A stretch of 58,061 nucleotides of DNA. Source: an uncultured Spirochaetaceae bacterium. Its GTDB lineage: Bacteria; Spirochaetota; Spirochaetia; Treponematales; Treponemataceae. Positions 25,401 to 37,400 of this stretch are shown in pieces. The position numbers and the translations under genes are program-made. The stretch is from the NCBI GenBank assembly GCA_902789325.1, contig CADANN010000018.1, positions 1 to 58,061 of the forward strand. Direction: 5' to 3'. Within the stretch, counting starts at the first letter, position 1, and each line of letters starts with the position of its first letter. Below the pieces are notes generated by a model. That model worked only from the letters and a program-made list of their open reading frames with translations, was not told the origin of the DNA and made no database searches.

Positions 25401-28400
25401 ACGCTCCACGACTTGCGGGGCTTAAAGTCGTTTCTGGTCTTCAAGAAGATATTTTCTATAATGGTGATTATGAAGTAAAACTTGGCGCAAATAATTATAA
25501 GCATCGTGCTACTAAACTGGAAAATAACTGTCTCGTAGTTTCTGGAAATAAAAAAGGTCCGGCTGATGGTGGTTCAGCATTTATGACTGTAAAAGATAGC
25601 ATAAAATTCTATCCTGAAATTGTGGGTGGTAACGGAAATCTCTACTATAGCTACAAGGCTGGTGAAAATCTTACTTCTCCAGCTGCTTCTGGAAATAGCG
25701 GAGATTATTCTTTTGCTCAGGGCTGGAATGACGGTATAGATGATTATCTTGATGATACCGGCTACTATAGAAAAGACTTTGAAAGTACAGAATATTATGA
25801 AGGTCATTATACCGGTTATATAGAATTTACATCAAATCAAATCGAAACGAAACTACAGCATAACAGCACAGATAAACCAACCTGGTTTGAATATACAATA
25901 TGGGATAGTACTGCTGGAACAACAAAGTTTGTAGACAGCCTTAATGTTTCTTTCCAGTGTGCTTTATGGATAGAATATTTTGATGACAAAAACCCGGTAC
26001 TTGAGGATATTAAACCTTTGTACTGGACTTCTGAAACTGACAACAGCCTGTATAAACATAGCCGTAAGCAGGGACATATTGAACTAAAAGCGGATATTTC
26101 TAATGAACTCAAAGCTGAGCCATATTCTTTTGGAACTAACGATTTGGTTTCCGGCAAAATAACCATGCGTGGAACTGCTACAGATAATATTCGTGTAAGT
26201 AAAATATATGCAAAAGTTGAATCTCCTAATACAGAAGAGACATTCCTCAAAGATTTTACATTGATTGCAGAATATAAACACAACGCAGAAAATGAAATGG
26301 AATGGCAATCTTCATCAAAAGGAATAGATGTAGATGGATGGGAATGTAAAGTAACAAATGATACCTCTGTAGCACAAGGTCATAAAGTAAACTGGGAATT
26401 CAGCTGGGATACAGAAAGATTGCTTAATGGCGCAGAAAAAGGTGTAAAACTAAGTTTCTATGTAAAAGATGAATGGCGTGGTGGAAAGGAAAATCGTTCC
26501 GGTAAAAAAGAAGACGGAACCTTTGAAGACAAAACCTACTCTGTAGACGTTGTCCCATACATTACTCATGTAAAAACAAGCCTCAGTAAAGCGCGTTCAA
26601 ATAACCCTACTGTATTTGACCGAACCGCTTTGGGACACTACCCGGTATATTCAGGAGAAACCGTAACGTTAGAAGGCTTTAATCTTAAGAATAATACTTC
26701 GTTAGAAGTAAGCAGCCTTACATTGGCAGAAGATACAACAAACCATTCTCATTCAGCCGCATACAGCGTAACTGTTAACGGTTTAAATAATAATAGCTTA
26801 GATTATAACATGCAGAAAAATGGCGTAAACAACGACCTGCTCACTGATGATATAGTCTTTGATGTTTGGAAGATTAATTCTTCTGCTGCAACTCCAACTA
26901 ATGAAAAAACATTGTCGCAGCCAATAATGCATATTAATCCTAAAGAAGGTTTCTTGGGGTTTGCCTTTGTAAATGGTTCTTTTAGAGCTGCAATGCCAAA
27001 TGGAAATACAAAGTCTTACGAAACTTGGTCACAGAGTAAAGATATTTGTTCTTCTATAGGTTTTACTTATGACGAAGCTGGAAACTCTTATGGAACAATT
27101 GCTGGTGGAGATGTGGATGAAAAGTGCGATGCCGGACAGCCCAAAGATAGTATAGCTGATAAATTTAATTTTATTACAAGTCTTTGGGGAATACCAGCTT
27201 TAAAAGCAGAGGCTACGCGTAATGGAGATAAAGCGTTAAGGTTAGAATCTATCTGTGCTGGTTTTAATGGTAGTCTTGTATTTGAGAAACAAAGAATTAT
27301 GTCTCCAAGTATAATTGCTACAAATCATGATGTGGAGAACATAAAGTACTCTAATGTTTACCTTGCTTATTATGATAGCTATAACGGACAGATACGATTT
27401 AAAGCGGGAAAAATAAACACAGCAGACAGCACTAAAAAAGATTTTGGTTCTTTTATTGATGTAGAAACTGTACAGCAGCAATCTTTTGATGGTAGAAAAA
27501 AACCTGCTTCAGTAAAGATAGATAATTACCAAGTACAAATTAGTGCTACTAATACTGCAAGAGCAACTTGGGAAACGGTGGAACCTCCTCTTTCAACATG
27601 GGAAAGAACCTTCCAGGTACTTGCCGATGGTAATATGGAAAATGGTAAAGCCGGTAGCTATGTAAGCCTGGCTGTAATTCCTGGTGCCACAGATACTACA
27701 GATACTCTCATTGCCGTATGGTACAGTTCCGACGGAATATTGTGGTATTCATACAATAATTCCCCTATAACCGATAGACATAATACTTCAAGAGACGACA
27801 ACTCAACCAATGACGGCTGGTCTACACCTGTCCGTGTATTTGAAGGTAGTTCAATATTTAAGAGTCCGGGTATGTATTGTAAGGTTGCAGTAGATGCCCA
27901 GAAAGGTGTGCATATTGCAGCCTTTGACCCGACTACGCGAACTCTGGACTATGCATATCTTAATAAAGAGAAAGCCGGTGCTGCAACCTCACAAGACAAC
28001 TTCAAAACAATGGTCGTAGATGCAAACGGCGTTACCGGTAAATACCTCACTCTTGATGTTGCAATGGATTCCACTGACTCTAATGTAGGAACCCCATATA
28101 TCGGTTACTATTCAGATTCCTGCCAGCGGGCAAAAATGGCATATCTGTTAAATCCAGAAGGTTTATTAACAGCTGCAATTCCTGGAAGTAACGGCAAAAA
28201 AGTTACAGGTGCCTGGGAAATAACAGCTGTTCCAACTCCTAGTAAACAAAAACTGCAGAGCGACCTTTACAATGCAATAAACATTGGTGTATGGAAGAAG
28301 ACTGATGGTACTGGTGTAATAGATAACTCTACTACTGGTACAGGTACCGGAAAGGTTTACGGTAACGGTTCAAAGAATCCGGTATTAGCTTATGCAATAA

Positions 28401-28441
28401 CGGCCGAAACAATAGAAATGGCACAAAAAATGGGACAATAG
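16454..28441 (+). CDS. giant Ig-like repeat surface protein 1 (5' frame disrupted)
   Basis: A frame of 3,995 codons (open from 16385) encoding the mature part of a giant lipoprotein. The N-terminal segment has the family motif GTYEDDGSI and IDNTPP. A long stalk follows, with about a dozen Ig-like modules each ending in a D-x-A-G-N type motif and linked by VD..AP sequences. Near residue 3,390 is GHYPVYSGETVTLEGFNL (IPT/TIG-like). From about 3,630 a repeat region with VYLAYYD, LIAVWYS, GVHIAAFD and PYIGYYS strands resembles beta-propeller blades. It ends NPVLAYA...EMAQKMGQ. Giant gene 2 starts 10 bp later, so the two form one transcript. The signal peptide is in another frame, so export needs frame restoration or the copy is decaying. 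The lack of other stops over 12 kb argues for recent damage. Confidence 0.85.
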   Translation: MGTYEDDGSIASINIVVSTAASNSQVVLEKKAEVIKDPDSPRKGRWKLIIDPEVEADNISDGAYQISVTAKDNAGRTSLQTSQIRIDNTPPLIVLQRPSTVFDAAVPDAYGQTFSLIGQSMDDNGVNLEMEIYSDSDFTDVSPVIIKKEGIPETINLDFAKKGDDKYSSIYFKGDLNRTGSLNSYFKLISYDNAVAYQPDGTQTLEDRSLGNKSDIYYLYDDISDLISEYNIKEIYRIIEETTHSQTENRSINNSGNDVIQTLFDSNIIRNKGSFSLCPNNNPTYTITGRSQLPDSEAEYSEFFSNSDISSLTVGGSLQVEIKPGLDETPLVLDSLIPYAYVYDNETGKGIEKIIPDILSTKKNGSIYKIEVEISKEKFTPGKNYILGVDGKDKDERPVEPDGNGYGFHCSSNGEGPVIKITKPTEDELSQYNNIIYKKLGDSFEIAGTVEYENKGEFDILLNNVSLFGNNGSVNIDNLTNLPEGLVFASSTQQTYNKKYSFSYIIPKEAFSQTETASYAIAVKATADRISVQKSVRCIYDAKAPEAKILSISPIAAKYANNKHTFGLSPEVGSYLNGTVVLKTSVYEEINGSGVNEDETYLEYSEEIGQTAVWKNISDIKIKTKTNEEQLDTSKLCNGNDEKKVYFRINSKDYAGNVSSGNISGPYFINQKTDIPVILAGREWVKIYETEPEDGIYDSSFSENLLRYRKIYFTLIDDDGLQSIAVEAQKKQGNEFIDITGEPVNQPDGTKKNLNFYYTSSEFESAGVYKLKLTVKDKLNNKATLTTYFKITSNAPKISDVKLENTYITTNTTNVVSNPIDTIQANLKITSTEAPFVITYQITKDDTVIQAFDVVKKQNVQLSQNSVYAIEIEPSDSWPTGLYNIQLKVTDKNGISDIQNGTKIFNIDNERPLVSSIAIPNADGTETEDEYFDFEITASDTAGSSSIPVKYWIAFAQCDDDAGTNPQNKTVWLDATEFKAYNLRFAQFNNDNQPFKNSGYKLVYSKVEDAVGNISEEKSEVFVYDTASPAVTINGDATFYTNARFNLNGITTDDWEIKKLTLKQTQKKIDETLTADSVEITDSISANGNWEKSGLPLDNGTLENGTYIYTVEAEDKVGKKTTSSTVTVEIDQIAPVIVWETPQSNVYSGLTALSGRATDVGLGVQTLLHKIVRQDASSAPESYYETSLSLSNNTPWRLSLDTKVGTKESGSDILYSTEENKYTLYEGDYKLYVKAKDRAGNITADEEMLVYSFSVDQEAPKITAISLYDNPLYADADTINYYKGKETASENIITGEIVETKELDATNCTAKLIDNSTEPATETPVTISITQTQVQAAEGKYSFVISDFVKELQKDKTVELSITLKDKAAKELTYKYKLHNDNTVPAIVFLNPDKDMQGEESLSGEKYNFRATAGDSGCGMGSLKYLIKQAEDENDTGLLDEAVKAHSDLAATTLPTSLNIEKLLKAKENSTESYLGEGKWFIYLYAKDKVGNEKVEKRTIWIDQNNPELNVNPIEKTGQNVNGIPVRNAGFTLSGTATDANKIKENGIEIKDGENVYKLTPSGETGNWSKEFSLGTGEGKLSEGTHNLIITAIDNAGKKTSVTKSVIIDTVKPAGSFTIDSTPKEDWYDSQYIKITVTPSDTAPSSGIFKVEARAESTSDTETPSWAVLTRQETAGIVTYSGSVLCKEQGLNTIKVKVTDNAGNDNTGENGTVISKQVTIDTMKPDFAQLFSVDSDETPAALTGKKYVNGRNPLTIVLDAKDSGETENKGSGIKSVSLIKPLKNLENGVTGIPVILNQTTNHWEVTIPKENIDTGALSFAITDKVDLTYNYTSDLSITCDDIAPEVKSINLPEDADKTNAGGIHSAGVDVNGTITLSGLVGDNRVVSQVDVSYYIDIEGKRTWTPCFQQKSKEDWEFDLDTKTVFKNIPDGTPVYLAVVVMDDVGNCNLDTKTGTTVTKNHESKETYNVPKSGKTPADIATANKAVFYINQNSDRPVITLDDLNFEGMSASNYFMYGSNTISGTIDDDDGDVTAAWYNLDGKTEDGGVTKWETLKLNNSSFMISNLPDNSHKILFKVTDKLDGEFVTTADTSANTDLMTIPVVTDGTKYLAKTTIEDTTIYVATDDNPPVVSDDVEIKILNSQEQFVLYSGLQSVGGTSYNQFCLKATAWDSNKIAKIIFTLDKDPNDPESITDEVLTKVIENADYADDIFDSEKNAYRFDVELSGENAFNVQNMKSGIRGITVTAVDKAGKTAETKKMLKIINEPPAIRVVSHSEGDQEGSVFLLKAVVEGNENTIFRYQITRQNEQPDPDVNKWLAIPYAVSTRNMEINPREVVLSSFVDTIKVDPKTGLVVYKKAVDGHEIGERYKELNLYKVHFYAEDEFGNVNNTTSISLKLDPQGDIPVIKLTSPMKDSEEPDEYDALLSGIVRIAGTVTAKNPIEGIYLQIDPQYNKANGFNDNWLTKPLPNAVDTSISGKTIDEIKDYLEYEIEEIGNSGRYGIKIGTDTNWNFAFNKKSEFEKLTTINGKTEYDNNTIAIRLFAYDGANITDSENDIFVINLDAGAPRIGSSEPLYLRRYGWKDSDGNIYYTSSSAGSTLYNDAGCNTPAGKSRDSSYTYTPFVKQYEKDMWLEGEWWLTASIEDESGISSIIIKDDAISDSELQNNKIYWDANGVQVAASAKKTEGYILNYKIGSKQEGAHGTLTYKITASDNDAKSTTANVSIKYDNKKPRLEQYNLTTQNVYNKDGFYRVQSGAIEDDDESGFKMAVFFFKRNIPGYKYVYDTYRAYTEKNDQGNVISHKANALSHDGSDSTVPHVTQGEEGLWWKAANYIEINGSNITLNEAEKFAHAGGLAKLDGSIYRISTVNDTTVTLEGIPSANSTGSILFAIGHVVDKEGSESEGSSRSDIITEDDCYGYYAHLIDDDGDKMIESITPSDTSTIWSGAINSNNIPDGPIELHYVVFDKAGNYKSGLVEGLNVSNNAPRLAGLKVVSGLQEDIFYNGDYEVKLGANNYKHRATKLENNCLVVSGNKKGPADGGSAFMTVKDSIKFYPEIVGGNGNLYYSYKAGENLTSPAASGNSGDYSFAQGWNDGIDDYLDDTGYYRKDFESTEYYEGHYTGYIEFTSNQIETKLQHNSTDKPTWFEYTIWDSTAGTTKFVDSLNVSFQCALWIEYFDDKNPVLEDIKPLYWTSETDNSLYKHSRKQGHIELKADISNELKAEPYSFGTNDLVSGKITMRGTATDNIRVSKIYAKVESPNTEETFLKDFTLIAEYKHNAENEMEWQSSSKGIDVDGWECKVTNDTSVAQGHKVNWEFSWDTERLLNGAEKGVKLSFYVKDEWRGGKENRSGKKEDGTFEDKTYSVDVVPYITHVKTSLSKARSNNPTVFDRTALGHYPVYSGETVTLEGFNLKNNTSLEVSSLTLAEDTTNHSHSAAYSVTVNGLNNNSLDYNMQKNGVNNDLLTDDIVFDVWKINSSAATPTNEKTLSQPIMHINPKEGFLGFAFVNGSFRAAMPNGNTKSYETWSQSKDICSSIGFTYDEAGNSYGTIAGGDVDEKCDAGQPKDSIADKFNFITSLWGIPALKAEATRNGDKALRLESICAGFNGSLVFEKQRIMSPSIIATNHDVENIKYSNVYLAYYDSYNGQIRFKAGKINTADSTKKDFGSFIDVETVQQQSFDGRKKPASVKIDNYQVQISATNTARATWETVEPPLSTWERTFQVLADGNMENGKAGSYVSLAVIPGATDTTDTLIAVWYSSDGILWYSYNNSPITDRHNTSRDDNSTNDGWSTPVRVFEGSSIFKSPGMYCKVAVDAQKGVHIAAFDPTTRTLDYAYLNKEKAGAATSQDNFKTMVVDANGVTGKYLTLDVAMDSTDSNVGTPYIGYYSDSCQRAKMAYLLNPEGLLTAAIPGSNGKKVTGAWEITAVPTPSKQKLQSDLYNAINIGVWKKTDGTGVIDNSTTGTGTGKVYGNGSKNPVLAYAITAETIEMAQKMGQ

Positions 28442-28451
28442 GAGGAGTAAT

Positions 28452-31400
28452 ATGAAAAAGCTATTACATTTTATTACAGTTCTACTAATTTCAATCATTT
28501 TATTCTTCTCCTGTACCATAGGTTTGGGTGAATCAGTAGATACAGAAGTTCCTACAGTGAGCATAGTTTCACCAGATCCACATGCAGTATTCTCAATTTG
28601 CGGAGATTTCCTTATTCAAGGAACCTGGAAAGACGATGGAACTATAAAATCTGTTGTTGTTACTCTAAAACAAGATAAAGACAAAAAAGCAAAAGAATTT
28701 TCTTACAATGCAGTTTTTAATGAACATAGAGATAATGAGCATATATGGCAGTGTATGATTCCTGCGGCTTCTGAAGCTGAAATTACAGATGGTTCTTATC
28801 TTGTTTCTGTAAAAATAACAGATATGTCAGGTCATAATTCAACTGCAACGAGTCAGATTGTAATAGATAATACACCTCCGCTTATTGCACTTACACGCCC
28901 TTCAAGTGCATCAGTTGATACAGAAATTGATAGCTATGGACAGACTTTTACTTTAACTGGTGAAGCGGCAGATGACAGTGGGGTTTCTTCTATTGTAATG
29001 GATATATATTCCTCTGCAGATATAGAAAATCCAGAAAACAAATTGTATACAAAAACCCTAAAAAACGTTTTGAATAATATTAAACTTACAGTTGCACAGT
29101 TTAAGGAAGGTGACGAAACTAACGATTATTATAAAATTTATAAGCAGGCAACAGTAGAAAATGCTATAGATAAAACATTTTATTGTACAATAACCGCTTA
29201 TGATGGAGCAGTAAGTTTTCCTTCAGATGGTTCTGGCCCTATAGAAAAAGGTAACTCTATAGATACTTATTATCTTAGAGATTCTATTTCTGATCTTTTA
29301 AAAAGTTATAAGAGTACAGGGTTATATCATATAAGTGCTGGTAATTATGAAGAGCAGAATGTAAGTGCAGATGAACTCAATATGGATGAGTATAAAATTA
29401 CTATAGGAAAATTCTCACTTAATCCAGCAAATAATCCTAAATTCAATATTTCAGACAGATTCCGTATTACAGATAATGGAGTAAATTCTGAAACAGCAAA
29501 GGTAATAGACGGGGAACCAATTATTGTTGAAGTTGTCCCAGGTTTGGATGGTATAGCAATCGATCCAGATACACTAAAGATGTTTACTCGCAAGTGTGAT
29601 GAACATGGAAATGTATTAGCTGGAGAAGAGGGCGAAAAAAAATATCTTGAATGTTCCCAGCCAATAGGAAACGAGACTTCTTATAAAGTAACAGCAATAA
29701 TCAGCCGTAATAACTATGATTATAATTCATTCTATCTTATAGGAATTGAAGGAAAAGACATTCAGGGAAATCCTGTTGTAGCTTATGTTCCAAATGGTTA
29801 TGGTTTTGTCTTTGTTTCAAGTGGACTCCTGCCAAGCGTTACTGTAGAAACCCCTGCAGATGGTGCAGTGTTTAAAAAAGGCGCAGATGTAGAAGTAAAA
29901 GGAACAATTTACTATCCAGAAGAAGGTGAGTTTAGCATAAGATTAAATGACGAACCTTTATTTACTGTTACAAATGAAAGCAAAATTTCACCAGAATCAC
30001 TTACTGTAGGTCAGCTATCTTATATAAAAGATGAACATACAGATGGGCTTTACAGCTTTAAATATATTATTCCGGCAGAAAAATTTAACCAGAGTGCAAC
30101 TTTAGATTATGCACTTACTTTCCCAGACAGAGACGCTACACTAGCTGTACCGCATGGTCCAGCAGATCGTAGTATTACATATGATGTAGAATTACCAGAA
30201 GTAACATTGAACTTTTCTGGTACTGCAGAAGATAATGAATTACTTGGTCCTCTCGCATACAATTTTGGAGAAGACGGTATTCGTGCAGATACAAAAGAAT
30301 ATCTTAATGCAAAATTTGCTTTTGAATGCAAAGTTAATGACAATATTGGAATTGATTTTACTAATAGTAAAATTCAAATTATAGAAAAAACTGCAGATGA
30401 TAGTGAGAATGTAAAGCAAACACTTGCAGTTAATTCAGAGAATAAAACATTTAAAGATGTTGATACAGAAGGTTTTGCAAATGGAAGCATTCTTGTTGTT
30501 CGGGCCACAATTTTTGATACTGCAGGAAATAGTACTTCTACAGAAGCTTCTTATGAGGTAAACCAAACAACAGACAAACCTCTTATATTCCCTGTAAATG
30601 ATGCAGGAAATGAAAGTACTGCGAAAATATCTTTTGCTTTAGACACAAAAGCAAAAGTTCAGGCACAAAAGGATTATAATATTGTTTCAGCAGATTCTCC
30701 ATCAGTAAAACTTAAGTTTATTGATGATGATTGTATTGTTGGAAAAAATCCAATTCTAAAATTCAGCTATTGGAAAGCCAACCAGTCGGAATCAGGTGAT
30801 GAACCTGAAGTAAAAGAATTTAGTACAAACGAACTTGAAAATACAGATGAATTTATTATTGAAAATGCAGAAACAGATTTTTACATTTTGAAATTTATAT
30901 TTATAGACGGAGTAGATTCAACAAAAACAACAGAGAAACAATTCTGTATCCGTGTAGCTCCAAAAGCACCGGCCGTTAAACTGGAAGATGTCTCTGTCGA
31001 ATATGTTACAAATTCTTCTGTAGAAAATAAGACTGCTGATGCCAAGGTTGCAATTACAAATAAGATAATCATCAATTCTACTGAGGCTCCTTTTAGAATC
31101 TCCAGTCAAGTTGAAAAATTAGATGCAGAAGGAAATGCTCAGGTTATTATTCCATATAAAGCATTTGAAGAACTAACAGATGCAGTTGTAACAGAAAACT
31201 CGACAGATGGCACCTTTGTTTACGAAAATCCATACGAGATTCCTGAAAGTTTTGAGAATGGAAAATATCAGATTACTTACAAAGTTTACGATAAAAGTAA
31301 GCAGACTTCTGAAGATTCCATTACAGATGCCATTACTTTCTATGTAGATAAGACACCAGAAGAAATTACAGATATAGAAGTTTCTTCAAGCGATTCGCAG

Positions 31401-34400
31401 CCGTTTGTAGTTACCTGTACTAAAAATGGTGATGCACCGGTAGAGTATTACTGGTCATTTACAGAAGCAGATGCTGCGGTTCCAGCTTATGGAGCCTCTG
31501 TATATAAAAAGACAGCTGGAGTAAACAATAAGGTAAAACTTAGCGATTTGTTTACCAGCGAAGGAAACAAAACTGTTCATGTTTATGCAGTAGACCGTGC
31601 TGGGAACAGAAGTAACATAAAATCAAAGAATTTTATATATGATGTTTCAGCTCCAGGTGCAGAACTTGTAGAAAAGAATTTTACATCTAAAGATAAATTT
31701 GAACTTAATGCAAAGGCTTCAGACAGCTGGGGAATTAAAAAGCTGGAATTGTGGCAGAAAAAAGATAACGAAGAGGCATCTAAAGCTGCAGAACAGTCAT
31801 ATGCAGAAAGCGAAACACTTGTAACTGTTGCTAACTGGAAAATTGAAAATTTACCAGAAACAATACCAGAAGATACTTTTGCCAAATATGAATATTTTGT
31901 AAAGGCATTTGACCTTGCAGACAAGACTTCTAATAGCGAAGTAATTACCGTAACTGTAGATAATAAAAAGCCAGTATGTTCTATAACAACTCCAACAGAA
32001 GCAGTGCTTAATGGTTCTCTTGGAGAAATAAGTGGAACAGCAAGCGATGGTGCTTCTGTTACTGAGGGAATCGGACTGAAAAATCTTTATTATCAGCTTT
32101 ACAGAGTTAACGACGCTGGTGAAAAAACTCTATTTGGCTCAGAAGAAACAATTGAGCTTTCCGGCGCAATTAATGCAACCTGGAAAATTTCTAAAACGCT
32201 TGGTGAAGGAAATGATTTGACAGAAGGTGCCTATAGTCTTTCTGTATATGCAGAAGATATGGCTGGAAACAAAGGAGAGTCAAAATCAATTAATTTCTTT
32301 GTAGACTTTGCGGCCCCAGTTGTTACTTCTGCAAAAGTTGGAACTCTTGTACTTGAAAAAGAAAAAACAGTTTATTTAAAGACTGATACAGCTATTTCGG
32401 TTTCAGGAACTATAACAGAAACAAATGGCATAAAGTCTGTAACTATTAATGAACAGCCTGCAAACGTTGCTCTGGTAGACCAGAATGTATCCAACGGAAG
32501 GTATAGCTTTAATGTTTCAGAATTGGCAATACCTCCTGCCAATGAAGACTTTTCTATTGTAATAAAGGTTACAGATAAAGCCGGATTGGAATCTGTAAAT
32601 AACTATATAGTTCATAATGATAAAACTGCTCCAAGTGTACTTTTCTCCAAACCTATAGTAGGTGAAAACAGGTTACTAAATGGAGAAAATTCTCTTTATG
32701 ATAAAGATTTTAAATTCATAGGTTCATTTGATGATGGAATTGGTTCAGGTGCTATTAGTTATAAGTATAAAATTTCTTCAACTGAAATTACTCCAACCTC
32801 AGATGGCACCTATGCTATGACTGACTGGCCAGGCGTATCTGGTAAAGATTTTAATATTCCAAAGAATCTTTCAAAAGAAGGAACAGACAGCACAAGCGAA
32901 GGTCTTTATTATTTGTATTTATATGTAGAAGATAAGGCAGGAAATTCTTCTACCAGCTGGATAAGCTATTGGGTAGACGAAAAGCAGCCAGAAATTTCAA
33001 GCTTAACTGAAATAAATGCAACAGGCCAGAATAAAGATGGAATACCTGTCGTAAACAACACCTTTACAATTGGCGGAACTGCATCAGATGGCAACAAGAT
33101 TGATTATGTTGAAATAAAAGAGGGCGAACTTCTTATTAAAAAATTCACTAATACAGAATCACTAGAACCATTTGAATTTACAGAAAGCCTTGCTGTTGCA
33201 GGTGAAAATGCTGTCGCAAATGGTAAACATACATATACAGTTACTGCTGTAGATAAGGCAGGAAGAGTTTCTGCATCATCAATAAAAGAAGTTTGGGTTG
33301 ATACCAAACTCCCTGATATATCTGTTTCTGGAGTAACTTCACCAGTTGCCTATACCTCAAGTGATTCTACAGAAACAAAATGGTATAAAACCTCAGATAT
33401 TAAATTTGAAATTTCTGCTTCAGATACAACAGAAACTGGCAGTGGAATTTTCCAGGTAATGGCTTCTTCAAATCCATCGGATGATTCAAGCTGGGTAATG
33501 TTTACAGAAAAAGACGGTTCTTATAACGGAAGTATAAACTGCTCAAAGCAGGGCTTCAATCAAGTAACTTTCCGTGCAATAGATAATGCAGGAAATCCTA
33601 AGACTATAAACTATTCGGTTTATATAGACACAGAATCTCCTGTATCTGCTGCTATAGAATCACTAACAGTTGGTCAGGTTCCGTTTACAGATTTTTCAAA
33701 TAAAATTCTTGTGAATGGTTCAAAGTATGTAATTGTTTCTTTATCTGCTCAAGATTTTTATGCAGAAGAAGATACCCAAAAGGCTACTGGTTCTGGGGTA
33801 AAAGAAATAACAGCTAAAATAGGAACTCAAGCTCTAACTGGTGTAACAAGTTCGTATGATACAGACAAATGGACATTAACAATTCCAGGCGATAGTCTTA
33901 GAAGTGGTACATTAATATTTGATGTAAAAGACAATGTAGAAAATGCTGCTTTTGAATACACGTCAGATGTAATATTTGAACTTGATAATGAAGAGCCAGA
34001 TACAGCTGTCATAAACGAAGTAAAGAATGCAGATACCACAGATAATACAAAGAAACATGTAAATAAAACCTTTACTCTTACAGGAAAGGCACACGACAGT
34101 AACCGCCTTCTTTCAATCGAATTGCAGTATAAAAAGCATAATGCTGAGCAATGGAAGTCTTATACTACAATCTATGATAATCTAACTTCATGGTCTATTC
34201 CTGTAAATACAACAGAAAAGGATTCTGAAGAAAACAATATATTTGAAGATAAAACCTTGTATGATTTCCAGATTATTGTTCTTGATACAGCCCAGAACTC
34301 AAAAACTTCAGCTGCAAAAACTGTTTATGTAAATCAGGATAGTGATATACCTGTATTAACCTTTAAGGATATGAACCTTACAGAAATGGATACTGCAAAT

Positions 34401-37400
34401 CCTGCAGAATGTGGAACAAATGAAATTCGCATAATCGTATATGATGATGATGGTAAGATAAAAAGTCTCGAGTATAGAATAGGTGAAGAAGGCAAATGGA
34501 CAACTGCCATTCTTTCTAACAGTTCATATATACTTAATCTAAATGATGGTACCTATAATGGAGAAGATAAGGGCTTAATTTATTTTAAGGTTGTTGATGC
34601 TGCCGATGGAAGCTTTACAGCTCCTAAACTAAAAGGAAAAGAAGATTCTTCTACAGATAAAACTGCATTATATGCTCTTGTTGATACAACAGCACCATAT
34701 ATTCAGGTTTTGAATGTAAGCCGTACTGGAAATAATGATGATTGGATTAATTCAGCTTTATTCAATGACTATCTTGGTGGAGATTCTCAGCATAACCGTT
34801 TGTACCTGAGTATTACTGCTTATGATGCAAATAGTGTTGAAGAAGTAAGCTATCAGTTTAGTAAAGGCTCTGAAGTTATACCTGTTAATATGGCTATAGT
34901 TAGTGTTCAAAAGAAACAGGATGGTTTCTACTATTATCAGTTTAAGACAGTAGAACCTTTAAGTGTTCAAGGGCTTGAAAGTGGTCAGTATACACTTTTA
35001 GTAACTGTTAAGGATAAGAAAAAAGAACGACAAACTTCAAAGGAGTTTTTTATAGATAATACACCTCCAGAAGTTCTTGTACATGAACATAATAATCCTG
35101 ATCATATTGAATTAATCGGTTCTGCCTTCACTTTACAGGGCTCGTTTAACAATGCTGATGTAGGAACAACACTTAAGTATCAGGTAACAGATTCACCAAA
35201 TACATCAAATCTAAGTGATGATGCCTGGGTTGAAGCCGAAGGCGTTTCTGTAGGATATTGGAAAATATATTTTGACTCAAAAGAAAACGGAATTGAAGGC
35301 GGTTATACTCACGGTAAATCGCCAAAATATTTGATTGCAGATGCCCGTTCTGACCTGACTATATCTTCTGAGGGTAAAGTAGTATACACTGATAACGAAC
35401 CATTTGAAGATCCGCTCTTGTGCTATTTCCATCTCAAGGGTACAGACTCATATGGCAACTATAGTATTTATTCTCTTCCTCTTAAGCTTGATCCATTGGG
35501 AGAAATTCCAGATATCTATCTTGATTCTCCAGAAATTCCATTAAACTTTACTGCAGAAAATAGTAAGCTCGTGAGCGGAATCATAAGACTTTCTGGTCAT
35601 GTAAATGCAGTGAACAGCATAAAGCGAACAGCAGAGAATCCGAACTCTGGAGTTTATATTCAGATAGACCCTTCATTTAATGGAACATTTGCAGAAAATT
35701 GGCATACAAAACCTATGCCAAGTGGCAAAACTTTTGCAGAGGCAAATTATACAATTGTTTCTTTTGGTCCAGAAGAAAAGTCAAAACAAGGTATCTACGT
35801 TGATGATAACCTTTCCTGGGCCTTCCAGTTGAACAAAAAGTCAAATTTTGAAACAGCAAATGGTACCAGCACAATTGCCTTCAGGCTCTTTGTAGTAGAT
35901 GTGGAAAATAATGTGAGCCGTTCAGATGATGTAACTTATGTTATGAGGGTAAATGCCGGTGTACCAAAAATTGGTTCCAGCGAGGAATTGAAGCTCTACC
36001 GCTACGGCTGGAGTGATTCAAATGGAAATCTGGTTGGTTATACAAAAAGCCCAACAGATACAGCCCTTTATGGTATCAATGACCCTGTATGCGAAGGTTC
36101 TTCAACAGGTACCAGGGGTGACGGATTAATCTATACTCCATCAATCAAAGACTATAAAGAAAATATGTTCCTCAAAGGCAAGTGGTTCCTTACAGGAAGT
36201 GTTGAAGATGAAGACCATATTTCATTATTTACAATAAACGACATTGATGCAAAATCTGCTACTGAAATTGAGTGGACTAGTGAAGGAAACACAAAAACTT
36301 ATGGCTACAGAATACATCATGTTGTTGGTAATACAGCAAACGTTTCCGAAGTATTAACATATAAGATATTAGCAAAAGATGGAAACTCTGAAACTGCAGA
36401 GAGTGATAAAAATGATAAAGAAGAAAACATAATTATCAGAGTTGATAATAAAGGGCCGGAAGTAGCTCTGGACACTTCAGAAAATTATGGTATTTCTAAA
36501 GCCATTCAGAATAAAGATGGTTTTTATAAGATAAAATCAGCTGCTACAGAAAGTGGAGATGAGAGTGGCTTCTTAAGAACAGTATTCTTCTTTGCCAACG
36601 GAACCTCAACAAATGAAACTCCAGGAAGAGTATATGATTCATATATAAAGAACTCAAAACTTTATAATGAAGATCCAGATAATGTATTGGATTGCAGCAG
36701 TTTAAAATATGAAGACGGTCTCTATTGGAAAACTGGCAATGTAACTGCAATAGACAAGTCTGCAAGACAGATTACTCTTGAATCTACCGATGTAAATCTT
36801 CATACAGGTGGTCTTGTAAAGCTTGGCGGCATTATTTATACGGTTAAGAAGATAGAAACTTCTGGAACAGTACTTACCCTTGATGGTGCGCCAGACTTGG
36901 GAAGAACAGTTTCATCAACAAGCAAAGCTCCTCTTTATATTGCAATTGGTCATGTTGTAGATCATTTTGGTCTGGAATCTGCTGGAACTACAAAAAATAG
37001 CGCTGGATATTACTCTGATATCAGTGGAGATGACGACGACTGCATGATGGAATCTGTAAATACAACAGGAACTACAACCCGTTGGGAAGCCAGTATAAAC
37101 AGCCACAATCTGCGTGATGGTGCTATTGAAATACATTATGTTGTGTTCGATAAGGCTGGAAACTACACAGAAACTATTATTAATGACGCTGTAGTAAAGA
37201 ACAATGCGCCTCGTCTTGCAAGCCTTAAGTTATGGACAGACTATAACGGAAATGGAAGTGAAGATGAAGGTGAATATAAAACCTACTATAACTCTGCAAA
37301 AACCAGAACTTTTGAAAGAGCAGATGGTCATCAATATAAGGAAGAACGTGCAACAGCCGTTACAGAAAATCTCAATGTTTATGGCGAAGACAGCACTGCC